Assembly: GCA_028708425.1 (NCBI GenBank)
Contig: JAQVYY010000015.1
Location: 1-61,253, forward strand
Direction of reading: 5' to 3'
Length of the DNA: 61,253 nt
Source of the DNA: Bacteroidales bacterium
GTDB taxonomy: Bacteria; Bacteroidota; Bacteroidia; Bacteroidales; Tenuifilaceae
Below the pieces are notes generated by a model, which saw nothing but the letters and a program-made list of their open reading frames with translations, did no database searches and was not told the origin of the DNA. Made by a program: the position numbers and the translations under genes. The number at the start of each line of letters is the position of its first letter. The stretch's first letter is position 1. Below are positions 1 to 8,629 of the stretch, in pieces.

Positions 1-770
1 GTTTTTCCTGTACCCGGAGGGCCTACAAGTATAACGCCTTTCGGTATTTTCCCGCCAAGGTCTGTGTACTTCTTGGGGCTTTTAAGAAAATCTACAATTT
101 CCATTATCTCAACCTTAGCCTCTTCGAGTCCTGCAACATCCTTAAAGTCAGTTTTGCTTGTCGATTCTTTATCGAAAAGTTTAGCTTTCGATTTCCCTAC
201 GCTGAATATATTTCCCGCACCTCCTGCGCCGCCTGCTCCACGGTTCATTTTACGGAAAATAAAAAGCCATACGGCCACAAGTATAATTATGGGCAAAAGC
301 CAACCTAAGGCTTCTCCAAAGTAGTTGGGCCTAGTTTCGTAGGTTAAACCGACCTTTTCGGCTTTATCTGCCTGTGCTTCCTTTAGCTGTGTTTCAAAAA
401 ACTCTATTGAGCCAACCGTAAAGTAGAAGTGGGGTCCAGCAGGACTTACATTCTTTGCGTTTTCGCCCAGCTTACTGGGGTATTTTGATAGGCTTTGGTT
501 CTTTAGATAGACTTCAACTATGCCTAAGTTTTTAACCAGGACTAATTTGTCGATATCGTTCTCATAAAGCATTTTAGATTGTACCTCGCTCCATGTTGTT
601 TCTACGGCACTCTTGCCGCTATAAAAAAATTGTAAACCGAGTATGCCTAGTATAATTATTATGTATATCCAGTAAACGTTGAACTTTTTCCCTCCAAGGT
701 TCATCTGACCGCCGCTTTTTTTCTGGTCTGATTTTTTATCTTGCTCGGGCTTTTTTTTGTTATCTTTCAT
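1..770 (-). CDS. ftsH: ATP-dependent zinc metalloprotease FtsH (N-terminal part, cut by window edge)
   Basis: Membrane-anchored AAA+ protease that extracts and degrades membrane and short-lived cytosolic proteins. Reading leftward from the ATG at 770, the first 256 codons are present: a Lys-rich cytoplasmic start, a first membrane segment near residues 32-50, a periplasmic stretch, a second membrane segment near 153-173, a Gly-rich linker (GGAGGAGG) and the start of the AAA domain ending in the Walker A motif GPPGTGKT at the window edge. The rest of the ATPase and the HEXXH protease domain lie outside. It follows rsfS by 87 bp on the same strand, the usual order in Bacteroidota, and probably shares its promoter. 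Identity is very secure; completeness cannot be judged. Confidence 0.97.
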   Translation of the reverse strand, partial: MKDNKKKPEQDKKSDQKKSGGQMNLGGKKFNVYWIYIIIILGILGLQFFYSGKSAVETTWSEVQSKMLYENDIDKLVLVKNLGIVEVYLKNQSLSKYPSKLGENAKNVSPAGPHFYFTVGSIEFFETQLKEAQADKAEKVGLTYETRPNYFGEALGWLLPIIILVAVWLFIFRKMNRGAGGAGGAGNIFSVGKSKAKLFDKESTSKTDFKDVAGLEEAKVEIMEIVDFLKSPKKYTDLGGKIPKGVILVGPPGTGK

Positions 771-857
771 GATTTGATTTTACTTTACCTTTGTACTTGG
801 CGTAATAACGAAACTTATTGTCTATTTGTTTTAGGTATGTGGTTTTTTTAAGGGTTT

Positions 858-1220
858 CTAGTATATGGTTTTTTTTGCATCAGCCCATAGGTCCTCGAGT
901 TTATAAAAATCGCGCCATTCTGTTTGAAAAATATGCACTACCACATCAACGTAATCAAGTATTATCCATATGCTATTATCGTATCCGCCCTTTTGCCAAA
1001 CCCTTTCGTTTAGAACCTTTTTTGTTTGAATTTCGATGTTTTCGGCAATTGCTGCTACCTGAGTTGTTGAGTCGGCACTACATATTACAAAATGTTGACA
1101 GATAGCGTTGGGTAAATTGCCCAATTCGAGACTAATAATATTATTTCCTTTTTTTTCGCCTATTGCATCTACTATACAGGTGTGTAATTTTTCTGTGTTT
1201 TCGTTATCTCTTTTTGCCAT
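858..1220 (-). CDS. rsfS: Ribosomal silencing factor RsfS (Iojap/DUF143)
   Basis: Small protein (120 aa, typical length) that binds L14 of the free 50S subunit and blocks joining to 30S during starvation. The single RsfS domain spans nearly all of it, with the characteristic FVICSADSTTQVAAIAENIE stretch near 44-63, an aromatic IWIILDY core, and the C-terminal FYKLEDLWADA signature. It is the first gene of an rsfS-ftsH unit, reading away from birA. A well-formed Bacteroidota promoter lies 34 bp upstream. Family assignment is secure. Confidence 0.95.
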   Translation of the reverse strand: MAKRDNENTEKLHTCIVDAIGEKKGNNIISLELGNLPNAICQHFVICSADSTTQVAAIAENIEIQTKKVLNERVWQKGGYDNSIWIILDYVDVVVHIFQTEWRDFYKLEDLWADAKKTIY

Positions 1221-1253
1221 TTATTGGGTTATAGATGATTGTTTATTAAACGA

Positions 1254-1285
1254 CAAAGATAATTATATTTTGATGTAAAAGCAAA
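1254..1285 (-). promoter_or_regulatory. Promoter for rsfS-ftsH (TTTG-N20-TATCTTTG)
   Basis: On the minus strand TTTG (1285-1282), a 20-bp spacer and TATCTTTG (1261-1254) match the Bacteroidota housekeeping sigma consensus TTTG-N19-21-TAnnTTTG exactly. Expected transcription start is about 1247, giving a leader of roughly 27 nt before rsfS. Confidence 0.75.
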
Positions 1286-1414
1286 GTGGGGCAGTGTCCT
1301 TAGCTTAATTTATACATTGAAAGTTTATGAGGCTTATCCTACACATTATCAAATAGTTGCGATGTGTTTAAAACTTGTTTATTTGTTTATGGCTAGTTTT
1401 CTAATTCAAACGGT

Positions 1415-1422
1415 TAAATTTG
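1415..1422 (+). promoter_or_regulatory. Possible -7 element for birA (TAAATTTG)
   Basis: TAAATTTG fits TAnnTTTG, 20 bp before the birA ATG. No TTTG sits at the expected spacing (a TTTT lies nearer, a TTTG farther), so only the -7 half is supported. Confidence 0.35.
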
Positions 1423-1441
1423 TTAAAAATTTTCAAAACGT

Positions 1442-2191
1442 ATGGGTGCAAAAAGGGTTGGCAATAAGTTGCTTTGGGTTGATGAGGTAACATCTACTAA
1501 CGTGCATATGTCGCAGCTAAAGGATAGTAATGCGCAGCACGGGGTTGTTGTTGCTGCTCGAAATCAGACTCAGGGTAGGGGGCAGCGCGGGAACTCTTGG
1601 GAGAGTGAGAGTGGTAAGAACCTTTTGTTTAGCGTACTGCTTAAGCCTACTTTTTTAGCCGTGCAGCACCAGTTCTTAGTTTCAAAAATATCATCGCTAG
1701 CCGTTGTCGATTTGCTCTCGGAGGTAGTACCCAATACCACCATTAAATGGCCAAACGATATTTATGTTAGGGATAATAAAATTGCAGGAATCCTTATTGA
1801 GAATAGTTTTAGCTCGGCAAATCTCGATACTACCATCGTAGGGGTTGGCCTTAATGTGAATCAAAAGTTCTTTTCCGATAGCTTACCCAACCCAACATCT
1901 TTGATACTAGAAACAGGTACAAAATTTAATATCCCTAGTTTACTGGAAAAGTTTTGCGGCTATTTCGAGCTGCGATATCAGCAGCTGAAGGCAGGGAATA
2001 TTAAGCAAATATCCCATGAGTACTTTTCAAATCTATATCGTAACGTAGGGTTTAACAGGTATTTGTCTGATGGCGAAGAGTTTTATGCTTGTATAGTAGG
2101 CGTGCGTGATACAGGCACCTTGATTCTTGAAACTAAAAAAGAAGGGGAGCTCAAAGAGTTCGCCTTTAAGGAGGTTAGTTTTGTGTTGTAG
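1442..2191 (+). CDS. birA: Biotin--[acetyl-CoA-carboxylase] ligase
   Basis: Activates biotin to biotinyl-AMP and transfers it to the carrier protein of biotin-dependent carboxylases. 249 aa: the catalytic loop GRGQRGNSW near residue 45, the KWPNDIYV motif near 102 and KIAGILIE near 113 are the hallmarks of the BPL/LplA fold; a small C-terminal domain follows. There is no N-terminal winged helix, so it is the monofunctional type and not a biotin-operon repressor. It is divergent from rsfS across a 221-bp gap and convergent with the SRPBCC gene, whose stop lies only 2 bp away. Confidence 0.93.
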   Translation: MGAKRVGNKLLWVDEVTSTNVHMSQLKDSNAQHGVVVAARNQTQGRGQRGNSWESESGKNLLFSVLLKPTFLAVQHQFLVSKISSLAVVDLLSEVVPNTTIKWPNDIYVRDNKIAGILIENSFSSANLDTTIVGVGLNVNQKFFSDSLPNPTSLILETGTKFNIPSLLEKFCGYFELRYQQLKAGNIKQISHEYFSNLYRNVGFNRYLSDGEEFYACIVGVRDTGTLILETKKEGELKEFAFKEVSFVL

Positions 2192-2193
2192 CG

Positions 2194-2607
2194 CTACGGT
2201 TTTCCGTTAAATGCGGCCGCAATTTGCTCCGCAATACTGTCAACCCCATTTTGTAATTTCCCCTTAACCATCATCTTCATCATCATGTTAAGCTTTGCCT
2301 TAACGGTAATTCTCATGCGGGTATCGTATGGAGCAACCATTTTTAGCTGTATCCAAACAAAAAACTCGAAGGGAACGCGTTCATTTCCAGTAAATTTAAT
2401 GGTTTTGCTTGGCTCTTTTTCTACTATTTTCAGTCCAGCATTCTTAATGCCCTGCACGTCAAACTCACACCAGTCGTCGCCAGCCTGCCAGTTTTCGAGT
2501 TTTGCTGCTTGGGCAAAAGGCGTAAAGTTCTGAAAATCTGAGAGCAATTTGTAAACATCCTCATCAATCCGTTGTATTTTAACAATTTTACTTTCTACCG
2601 TTGTCAT
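2194..2607 (-). CDS. SRPBCC (START-like) domain protein
   Basis: 137 aa cytoplasmic protein made of one helix-grip (SRPBCC) domain: an N-terminal strand, a short DVYKLLSDF helix, a run of strands and a long C-terminal amphipathic helix (VDSIAEQIAAAF). Such domains form a cavity for hydrophobic ligands; the ligand here is unknown. It follows pyrE by 44 bp on the same strand and is probably cotranscribed with it. A Met-rich MMMKMM patch comes just before the last helix. Fold is well supported, function not. Confidence 0.75.
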   Translation of the reverse strand: MTTVESKIVKIQRIDEDVYKLLSDFQNFTPFAQAAKLENWQAGDDWCEFDVQGIKNAGLKIVEKEPSKTIKFTGNERVPFEFFVWIQLKMVAPYDTRMRITVKAKLNMMMKMMVKGKLQNGVDSIAEQIAAAFNGKP

Positions 2608-2651
2608 TTTTGTTACAGCTTTTTAGTGTTATCTATTGGTGGTAACGCTTT

Positions 2652-3275
2652 TTACTTTCCCCATTGGCTGGGGTTTTCTCGCCAATTTTTCAGAACGCTC
2701 AGCTGCGAGCTGCTTACCATGTTTATACTTAGGGCGTAGTCAATTAGTTCGTTGTAATTTACCAAGGTGTAAAGTGGGATTTTGTACCTGTCGAAATTCT
2801 CTTTGGCCACGTCGAAACCGTAGGTGAAAATAGCGGTCATGCCTAAAACATTCGCGTTGGCTTTTCTTAGGGCATCAACGGCTTTTAGGCTGCTTAGCCC
2901 TGTTGAGACAAGGTCTTCAACCACAACAACACGTTGGTTTGGTTTTAAATCGCCCTCAATTAAGTTTTCTAAACCATGTTTTTTGGGAGCCGACCGAACA
3001 TACACAAATGGTAGATTAAGCGCATGGGCTACCAACGCTCCGTGTGCTATTGCTCCCATGGCAACTCCCGCTATTACGTCAATATCTTTAAAGTGGTTGT
3101 TAATAGTTTTTACAAAACCATCTCGAATTACCTCTCGGGCATCGGGGTATGATAAAACCTTGCGGTTATCGCAGTAAATTGGCGAATGCCACCCCGAAGC
3201 CCACGTAAAAGGGTTTGCAGGGTTCAGTTTTATTGCGTTAATTTCGATTAATTTTGAAATAATTTTATTGTCCAT
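2652..3275 (-). CDS. pyrE: Orotate phosphoribosyltransferase
   Basis: Makes orotidine 5'-phosphate from orotate and PRPP in pyrimidine synthesis. 207 aa, normal length. Visible signatures are the early FTWASGWHSPIYCDNR segment with the orotate-site residues, the hood-loop region YVRSAPKKHG, and the PRPP loop VVVVEDLVSTGLSS near 115-128 (the V-E-D-x-x-S-T-G pattern). The start codon shares the CCATGG palindrome with the start of the NUDIX gene on the other strand, so its promoter must lie inside that gene. Secure call. Confidence 0.96.
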   Translation of the reverse strand: MDNKIISKLIEINAIKLNPANPFTWASGWHSPIYCDNRKVLSYPDAREVIRDGFVKTINNHFKDIDVIAGVAMGAIAHGALVAHALNLPFVYVRSAPKKHGLENLIEGDLKPNQRVVVVEDLVSTGLSSLKAVDALRKANANVLGMTAIFTYGFDVAKENFDRYKIPLYTLVNYNELIDYALSINMVSSSQLSVLKNWRENPSQWGK

Positions 3276-3894
3276 GGCTAATATCTATTCGATTTATTTT
3301 GGTTCTCGCAAAATTGTTCTGTTTTCGGATTGTAAAAGGTATTTAAAAAGCACCAAGGGGTTCTATTTGAAATGCACCAGTGCCGAAGACCTCGCAAAAA
3401 TACTCGTTTTTTTTAAATCCTCAATGCAAAGCGTGGTATACCTTTTTGGTAACGATAGTAACCTGTTGCTTCAATGGATGATAGATAGCTTTATCTTTAT
3501 TGAAGCCGCTGGTGGCTTGGTTATTAATGAGCGCGATGAGATTCTTTTAATTGAGCGAAATGGGGTTTGGGATTTGCCAAAGGGAAAAGTTGAGCCTGGC
3601 GAGCTGGTTAAGCAGGCTGCCATGCGTGAGGTGGAGGAGGAGTGTGGGGTAAAAAATCTTTCCACAGAAAAAAAGATTGCAGAGACCTATCATACTTACC
3701 CTTTGGGAAATGAAACGGTGCTTAAAAAAACGCATTGGTACTTAATGCGCTATTCGGGTAGCGATAAACTTGTTCCTCAGCTCGAAGAGGGTATTACACA
3801 GGCGGTATGGGTTAACCCAACCGATATTTCTAATCATTTAAAGAATACTTATCCCTCAATAGTGGATGTGTTTAGGCTTGCGGAGAAGCTTTAG
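3274..3894 (+). CDS. NUDIX hydrolase with N-terminal extension
   Basis: 206 aa. The C-terminal two thirds is a NUDIX domain whose box GKVEPGEL...REVEEECG (near 104-126) keeps the G-x5-E-x7-R-E-x2-E-E-x-G pattern, so hydrolysis of a nucleoside-diphosphate-linked substrate is expected; the substrate is not predictable. An N-terminal segment of about 70 aa (MANIYSIYFGSRKIVL...) is a feature I associate with Bacteroidales relatives. The ATG at 3274 is chosen over an in-frame TTG six bases upstream; either way the start overlaps the divergent pyrE start. The TAG stop lies within the left end of a 150-bp intergenic repeat. Confidence 0.85.
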   Translation: MANIYSIYFGSRKIVLFSDCKRYLKSTKGFYLKCTSAEDLAKILVFFKSSMQSVVYLFGNDSNLLLQWMIDSFIFIEAAGGLVINERDEILLIERNGVWDLPKGKVEPGELVKQAAMREVEEECGVKNLSTEKKIAETYHTYPLGNETVLKKTHWYLMRYSGSDKLVPQLEEGITQAVWVNPTDISNHLKNTYPSIVDVFRLAEKL

Positions 3895-4040
3895 CCCCAA
3901 TTATTCAATCGGATAATTGCTATCTTCGACAGCGACTAAGTTTCACAACCAATCTAGTTGCCCAAAATTGGGCTCAACTAGGTTGGGGTAACCCGCATTT
4001 GCATTCATCTTTAACAAAATTGATGAATAATGCGGGTTAA
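3891..4040 (+). repeat. 150-bp intergenic element, copy 1
   Basis: TTAGCCCC... to ...GCGGGTTAA. It fills the whole space between the convergent NUDIX and TlpA-like genes; its first bases contain the NUDIX stop (TAG) and its last bases, read leftward, contain the TlpA-like stop (TAA). Hairpins: ATTATTC/GGATAAT at the left, CCAA..TTGG in the middle, CAAC-TAG-GTTG, then the long terminal stem AACCCGCAT...ATGCGGGTT. Belongs to the CAATCTAGTTGCC subfamily. May serve as a bidirectional terminator. Confidence 0.9.
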
Positions 4041-5452
4041 ATTTCGCCTTTTGAACGGAGGAGTTTGAAGAATAGCTGCTCGAAGTTCTCATTGGGCGAT
4101 TGTGCTGGTGATATCACCAGCCTTTTGTCTGGCCCAACTAAAAAGTACGTGGGATAGGCCCTAATATCAAAATCTTTTACGATGTCGGGTTTATTTCCGT
4201 AGTGTAAAAAGGTCCACTTGTACTTGTTTTGTCCTAGAAAATGCTTTAGGTCGTTAATGTCGGTATCAACGGCAATGGTTACTATTTCGAGCTTATCTTT
4301 ATACTTTTCGTAAATTTTTTCGAGTAGCGGGAATTCCTGTAAGCATGAGTAGCTGGTGGTGGTGCAAAAGTTTAGGTAAACATATTTGCCTTCAAATTTA
4401 CTGAGGCTAACCAGCTCATCATTTACAGTGTATAGTTCGAATGGCGAAGGAACGAACCCTGGTAGCAATCGGGTAACTTTCTGCCTAATGTTTTCGGCAA
4501 TCATCAGGTTCTCTGCAATTATAGTTTGCGAGTAAAGCGAGTCGAGAATGGTAAGTAGGGCTCCTCGTGAAAAACGGTCGTCGAAAAAACCATCGTGTAA
4601 CCCTTTTAGTATTACCAGCTCCCGTAATGAGTCGTTTTTTAGTAGGTCGTCTTGCGAGAGCGTTCTGTTTAGCTGCTGATAGCTTCTTTGGTTTGTTACT
4701 TTTGTGAGGGCAGCGTTTCCCTCGTTTGAGCGGGCAAAGAATAGAAAATACTTGTCGTACAGCAGGTTAAACAGTTCCATGTAGGCTGGATTATTATACC
4801 TAATGGGTTTGTTTTGGAAATATACGCTTGAAATACTGCGCGATTGCTGCATAAGCGCAATTTGGCTTAGCAAGCCGTATCGATAGGTTCGGTAGCTATT
4901 AAAAAACGGGTTGTTGTATTCTTTAAAGATAGCTTCGAGCTCATTTTTCAGCGAATCAAGCGATTCCATTTTCTTTCCCTCGTAAGCATTTTTAACAATT
5001 ATATTGAATTGCTCGTTAAAGGTTAGGTCGAAAGTGCTAATTAGGTAGTTTAAATCGTTGGGCTGCATATTTTTTATACCAATATGCAGATTTGTTTTTA
5101 CGAAATATGGATTTAGCCTTTGTGCCTCTGTTTTTGGTTCGTGTTTGGGCAGAACAATTTCATACTTTTTGCCCGGTTCAATAAAAAGGTAGGCATAGTA
5201 TATGCCCAGCTGGCTAAATATAAATGTTGTTTCGTTAACTTTTATATCGCAATTAAAGTTTCCCGATTTATCAACTGTGCATTTGGAGAGAACTTCCTCT
5301 GTTCGGGTTATATAGTCGGAGTACCTGCAGAAAGTTAACACCTCACCAGCGTAGCTGGGCGCATTGCCCGAAAGTTTTACCTGAGCATTGCTCAAAGTGG
5401 TAAAGCTTAGTACTATCAGCGTAAGTAGAGTAACTCTTCTAAAAAAAGCCAT
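4037..5452 (-). CDS. Exported TlpA-like thioredoxin-fold protein with SxxC active site
   Basis: About 471 aa. A signal peptide (MAFFRRVTLLTLIVLSFTT...SNAQ) is followed by a DUF4369-like beta region, a helical middle and a C-terminal TlpA/AhpC-type thioredoxin fold from about residue 335. Where TlpA proteins carry WCxPC, this one has FCTTTSYSCLQEF, so the first active-site Cys is Ser and only the second remains; the cis-Pro region (AYPTYFLVG) is intact. Dithiol exchange is therefore doubtful. The ATG at 5452 is preferred to a TTG two codons upstream because it starts the signal peptide. It sits 31 bp after coaD on the same strand. The stop codon is supplied by a repeat element. Confidence 0.8.
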   Translation of the reverse strand: MAFFRRVTLLTLIVLSFTTLSNAQVKLSGNAPSYAGEVLTFCRYSDYITRTEEVLSKCTVDKSGNFNCDIKVNETTFIFSQLGIYYAYLFIEPGKKYEIVLPKHEPKTEAQRLNPYFVKTNLHIGIKNMQPNDLNYLISTFDLTFNEQFNIIVKNAYEGKKMESLDSLKNELEAIFKEYNNPFFNSYRTYRYGLLSQIALMQQSRSISSVYFQNKPIRYNNPAYMELFNLLYDKYFLFFARSNEGNAALTKVTNQRSYQQLNRTLSQDDLLKNDSLRELVILKGLHDGFFDDRFSRGALLTILDSLYSQTIIAENLMIAENIRQKVTRLLPGFVPSPFELYTVNDELVSLSKFEGKYVYLNFCTTTSYSCLQEFPLLEKIYEKYKDKLEIVTIAVDTDINDLKHFLGQNKYKWTFLHYGNKPDIVKDFDIRAYPTYFLVGPDKRLVISPAQSPNENFEQLFFKLLRSKGEI

Positions 5453-5483
5453 ACACAATGTAGTTGGTGTTATATACTTAACG

Positions 5484-5954
5484 CTAAAGGTACTTTTTTA
5501 TGTTTATACCCTTGGGTAAAAACTGTGTGGCATCACCCTTATTAATTAGTATATCTCTAACAATGGTTGAGTTTATGGGGGTATGCTCGGGTGAGGTAAG
5601 TATAAAAATTGTTTCAATTTCGGGGCGCATGGCTTTATTTACCTGGCCAATGGCACGTTCGTACTCAAAGTCTGCCGAAGTTCTTAATCCTCTTACCAGG
5701 AAATTTGCCCCTGTTTTGTGACAAAAATCAACGGTAAGGCCATCAAAGCTCATAACTTCAACTCGGTCTTCGTCCACAAAAACGTCCCTAACCATGCTGA
5801 GCCTTTGCTCAGCATTAAAGAGGGTTTTTTTGGCAAGATTTTGGCCCACTGCAATAATTACTTTGTCGAAGAGCTTTATGGCTCGTCTTACTATTTCCTC
5901 ATGTCCAATGGTAAAAGGATCGAACGTGCCAGGGAATACCGCTATTTTCTCCAT
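5484..5954 (-). CDS. coaD: Pantetheine-phosphate adenylyltransferase
   Basis: Penultimate step of coenzyme A synthesis: 4'-phosphopantetheine + ATP gives dephospho-CoA. 156 aa, typical. The nucleotidyltransferase motif GTFDPFTIGH is at residues 9-18, followed by RRAIKLFDKVIIAVG, the FLVRGLRTSADFEYE segment and the second ATP motif as INSTIVRDIL near 128. Cytoplasmic. It may be cotranscribed with the downstream TlpA-like gene. Secure. Confidence 0.97.
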   Translation of the reverse strand: MEKIAVFPGTFDPFTIGHEEIVRRAIKLFDKVIIAVGQNLAKKTLFNAEQRLSMVRDVFVDEDRVEVMSFDGLTVDFCHKTGANFLVRGLRTSADFEYERAIGQVNKAMRPEIETIFILTSPEHTPINSTIVRDILINKGDATQFLPKGINIKKYL

Positions 5955-5978
5955 AGATATATGTTTTACTTATTACGG

Positions 5979-5986
5979 CAAAGATA
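5979..5986 (-). promoter_or_regulatory. -7 element for coaD (TATCTTTG)
   Basis: On the minus strand TATCTTTG matches TAnnTTTG exactly, 25 bp before the coaD ATG. No clear TTTG lies at -33, so only the -7 element is claimed. Confidence 0.45.
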
Positions 5987-6046
5987 GCATCTTTTTTACA
6001 GACGATAGCCTTGCCCCTCGTGATAAAAGAGGCTATTTTCTAATAC

Positions 6047-8500
6047 CTAAACTATTTGTTTCGCATCCTTTACTTTTTCCTTAAGCAGTACGTAGTCAAG
6101 CACATCGCCAATATTGTCGAAATAGCTGAATTTTAGCCCCTTAATATAGATTTCTTTAATTTCTTCAATATCCTTAATATTATCTTTCGATAGAATTATC
6201 TCGTTGATGCTGGCCCTTTTAGCCGCTAAGATTTTCTCCTTAATTCCTCCTACTGGTAGTAACTTGCCTCTTAGCGTAATTTCGCCAGTCATGGCTATAC
6301 TTTTTCTAACTTTACGCTGCGTAATTGCCGATAGTATTGAGGTTATCATGGTTATTCCAGCCGATGGACCATCCTTAGGTATTGCTCCCTCGGGCACATG
6401 CAGATGAACGTCCCAGTTTTCAAAATCATCTGGGTTTATATTGAAATGTTTGCTGTTCGATTTTATGTATTGTAGGGCAATTACGGCCGATTCTTTCATT
6501 ACATCGCCCAGGTTACCGGTTATGGTAAGCTTCCCTTTTCCTTTGCTCAGGCTGGTTTCAATAAAAAGTATATCGCCGCCCACGCTAGTCCATGCTAGTC
6601 CTGTAGCCACGCCAGCCAGCTCGTTACCTTGGTATATATCTTTAAGGTATTTTGGATGACCTAACACCTTTTTTAATTCGGTAAGATTAATCGTTTTGTT
6701 GTACTCCTCGCCAAAGGCTACACTTTTGGCAGCATAGCGGGCAATTTTTGCAATACGCTGATTTAAGGCCCTTACGCCACTCTCTCTGGTGTACCCCTGA
6801 ATGGTCTCTTCCAGAGTTCGCACAGGGATGCTAAGGTGTTTCTTCGTAATCCCGTGCTCTTCAAGTTGCTGGGGTATTAGATGTCGCTTGGCAATCTCAA
6901 CTTTCTCCTCCATTATATAGCCGCTCATCTCTATCATCTCCATCCTATCGCGAAGCGCAGGGTTGATGTCCGATACGCTGTTGGCGGTTGTAATGAACAG
7001 CACCTTCGAAAGGTCGAAATCTACGTCGAGGTAGTTGTCGTGGAACGTATCGTTTTGTTCTGGGTCAAGCACCTCAAGTAGTGCCGAGGCTGGGTCGCCA
7101 CGAAAATCTTTTCCAACCTTATCGATCTCGTCGAGAATGAAAACTGGGTTCGACGATTTCACCTTTTTTAGGTTGTGAATAATCCGACCGGGCATAGCTC
7201 CAATGTATGTTTTTCGGTGCCCCCTAATTTCCGACTCATCGTGCAAGCCGCCTAGCGATATGCGTGCATACTTTCTGTTTAGTGCCGTTGCAATAGATTT
7301 TCCCAGCGAGGTTTTTCCAACACCTGGAGGGCCGTGCAGGCACAATATTGGCGATTTCATATCGCCTTTTAACTTAAGCACTGCGAGGTGTTCGAGTATA
7401 CGTTCCTTAACCTGGTCAAGGCCGAAGTGATCCTGGTCGAGCACTTTTTTTGCCCGTTCAAGATCGAAGTTATCCTCGGTATATTCGTTCCATGGTAAAT
7501 CCAGTAGCAGCTGCACGTAGTTAAGCTGCATTGAGTAATCGGGTGCCATGGGGTTCATATTACTTAGCTTGGTAACCTCCTTTTCAAATATGTCGGCTGT
7601 TTCTTTGTTCCATTTTTTTGTTTTGGCCTTCTCTCGCATCTCATCAACTTCTTGCTCATTAGGGCTCCCACCCAGCTCGTCCTGTATGGTTTTCATTTGC
7701 TGATGAAGAAAATACTCGCGCTGCTGCTGGTTCATATCCGTTTTAACCTTGGTTTGGATATCGTTTTTAATTTCCAGCAGCTGAATTTCTCGTCCCATTA
7801 GCTCTAAAAGCAAATCGCTTCTGCTTTTTAAATCGTTCTGCTCAAGTAGTTTCTGCTTGTCGGGTGCTGGAAGCTCGATATTCGAACAAATAAAGTTAAT
7901 TAGGAAGTAGTGGTTGTCGATGTTTTTTATTGCAAATCCTGCTTCCTGTGGCAAGTTGGGCGATAGTTTTATGATTTTAGTGGCAAAATCTTTTACCGAG
8001 CTAATTAGCGCTTCCAGCTCCTTATTGGTTTCGTTGGTGTGCTTGTCTACCATTGTTTGAACTGTTGCCATAAAGTAGGGCTCGGTGGTTACGTACTCAA
8101 GCACCTGAAAACGATGTAGCCCTTGAAGTATAACCGATGTGCTTCCATCGGGCATTTCGAGAACCTTGAGCACGCGAGCTACGGTGCCCATCTCAAAAAG
8201 ATCTTTTGTTTCAGGATCCTCGATTTTTGCGTCCTTTTGCGAAACCGCTCCTAAAAACTTCGTTTTTTTAGTAAGGCTTTTTACGAGACTCACCGATTTA
8301 TCGCGACCCACGGTAATGGGTAGCACCACACCAGGGAACAGAACGGTATTACGTAATGCTAGAATGGGGAGCGTTTTGGGCATATCCTTAACATCAAAAT
8401 CCCCATTATCCTCGGTGAATAGCGGTATGAATTCTGAGTCTTGATCAATGGGATCGGCATGAAATGGAGACGCTATTTTTATCTTAAAATTTTTGCTCAT
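6047..8500 (-). CDS. lon: Lon protease
   Basis: ATP-dependent serine protease of cytosolic quality control. 817 aa, full length: N-terminal substrate-binding LON domain (about 40-240, [19 protein letters not shown]), a coiled linker with the [15 protein letters not shown] signature, AAA+ domain with Walker A GPPGVGKT near 389 and Walker [10 protein letters not shown], and the S16 protease domain with catalytic Ser in KDGPSAG near 711 and Lys in [12 protein letters not shown]. The N-terminus carries about 35 acidic residues before the LON domain. It lies between the GlmU-like gene and coaD, all leftward. Confidence 0.97.
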   Translation of the reverse strand: MSKNFKIKIASPFHADPIDQDSEFIPLFTEDNGDFDVKDMPKTLPILALRNTVLFPGVVLPITVGRDKSVSLVKSLTKKTKFLGAVSQKDAKIEDPETKDLFEMGTVARVLKVLEMPDGSTSVILQGLHRFQVLEYVTTEPYFMATVQTMVDKHTNETNKELEALISSVKDFATKIIKLSPNLPQEAGFAIKNIDNHYFLINFICSNIELPAPDKQKLLEQNDLKSRSDLLLELMGREIQLLEIKNDIQTKVKTDMNQQQREYFLHQQMKTIQDELGGSPNEQEVDEMREKAKTKKWNKETADIFEKEVTKLSNMNPMAPDYSMQLNYVQLLLDLPWNEYTEDNFDLERAKKVLDQDHFGLDQVKERILEHLAVLKLKGDMKSPILCLHGPPGVGKTSLGKSIATALNRKYARISLGGLHDESEIRGHRKTYIGAMPGRIIHNLKKVKSSNPVFILDEIDKVGKDFRGDPASALLEVLDPEQNDTFHDNYLDVDFDLSKVLFITTANSVSDINPALRDRMEMIEMSGYIMEEKVEIAKRHLIPQQLEEHGITKKHLSIPVRTLEETIQGYTRESGVRALNQRIAKIARYAAKSVAFGEEYNKTINLTELKKVLGHPKYLKDIYQGNELAGVATGLAWTSVGGDILFIETSLSKGKGKLTITGNLGDVMKESAVIALQYIKSNSKHFNINPDDFENWDVHLHVPEGAIPKDGPSAGITMITSILSAITQRKVRKSIAMTGEITLRGKLLPVGGIKEKILAAKRASINEIILSKDNIKDIEEIKEIYIKGLKFSYFDNIGDVLDYVLLKEKVKDAKQIV

Positions 8501-8629
8501 ATTGTTGTTTTGATAATGATTTGTGTGACAAATTGGCGTAGCTTCACTGAGCTAGACCTGGGTATGCAGTTTGTGCAATCGCTATGCCAATCTTTATTAG
8601 GTTGATATTGTTTTACTGTGGTAAACAGT

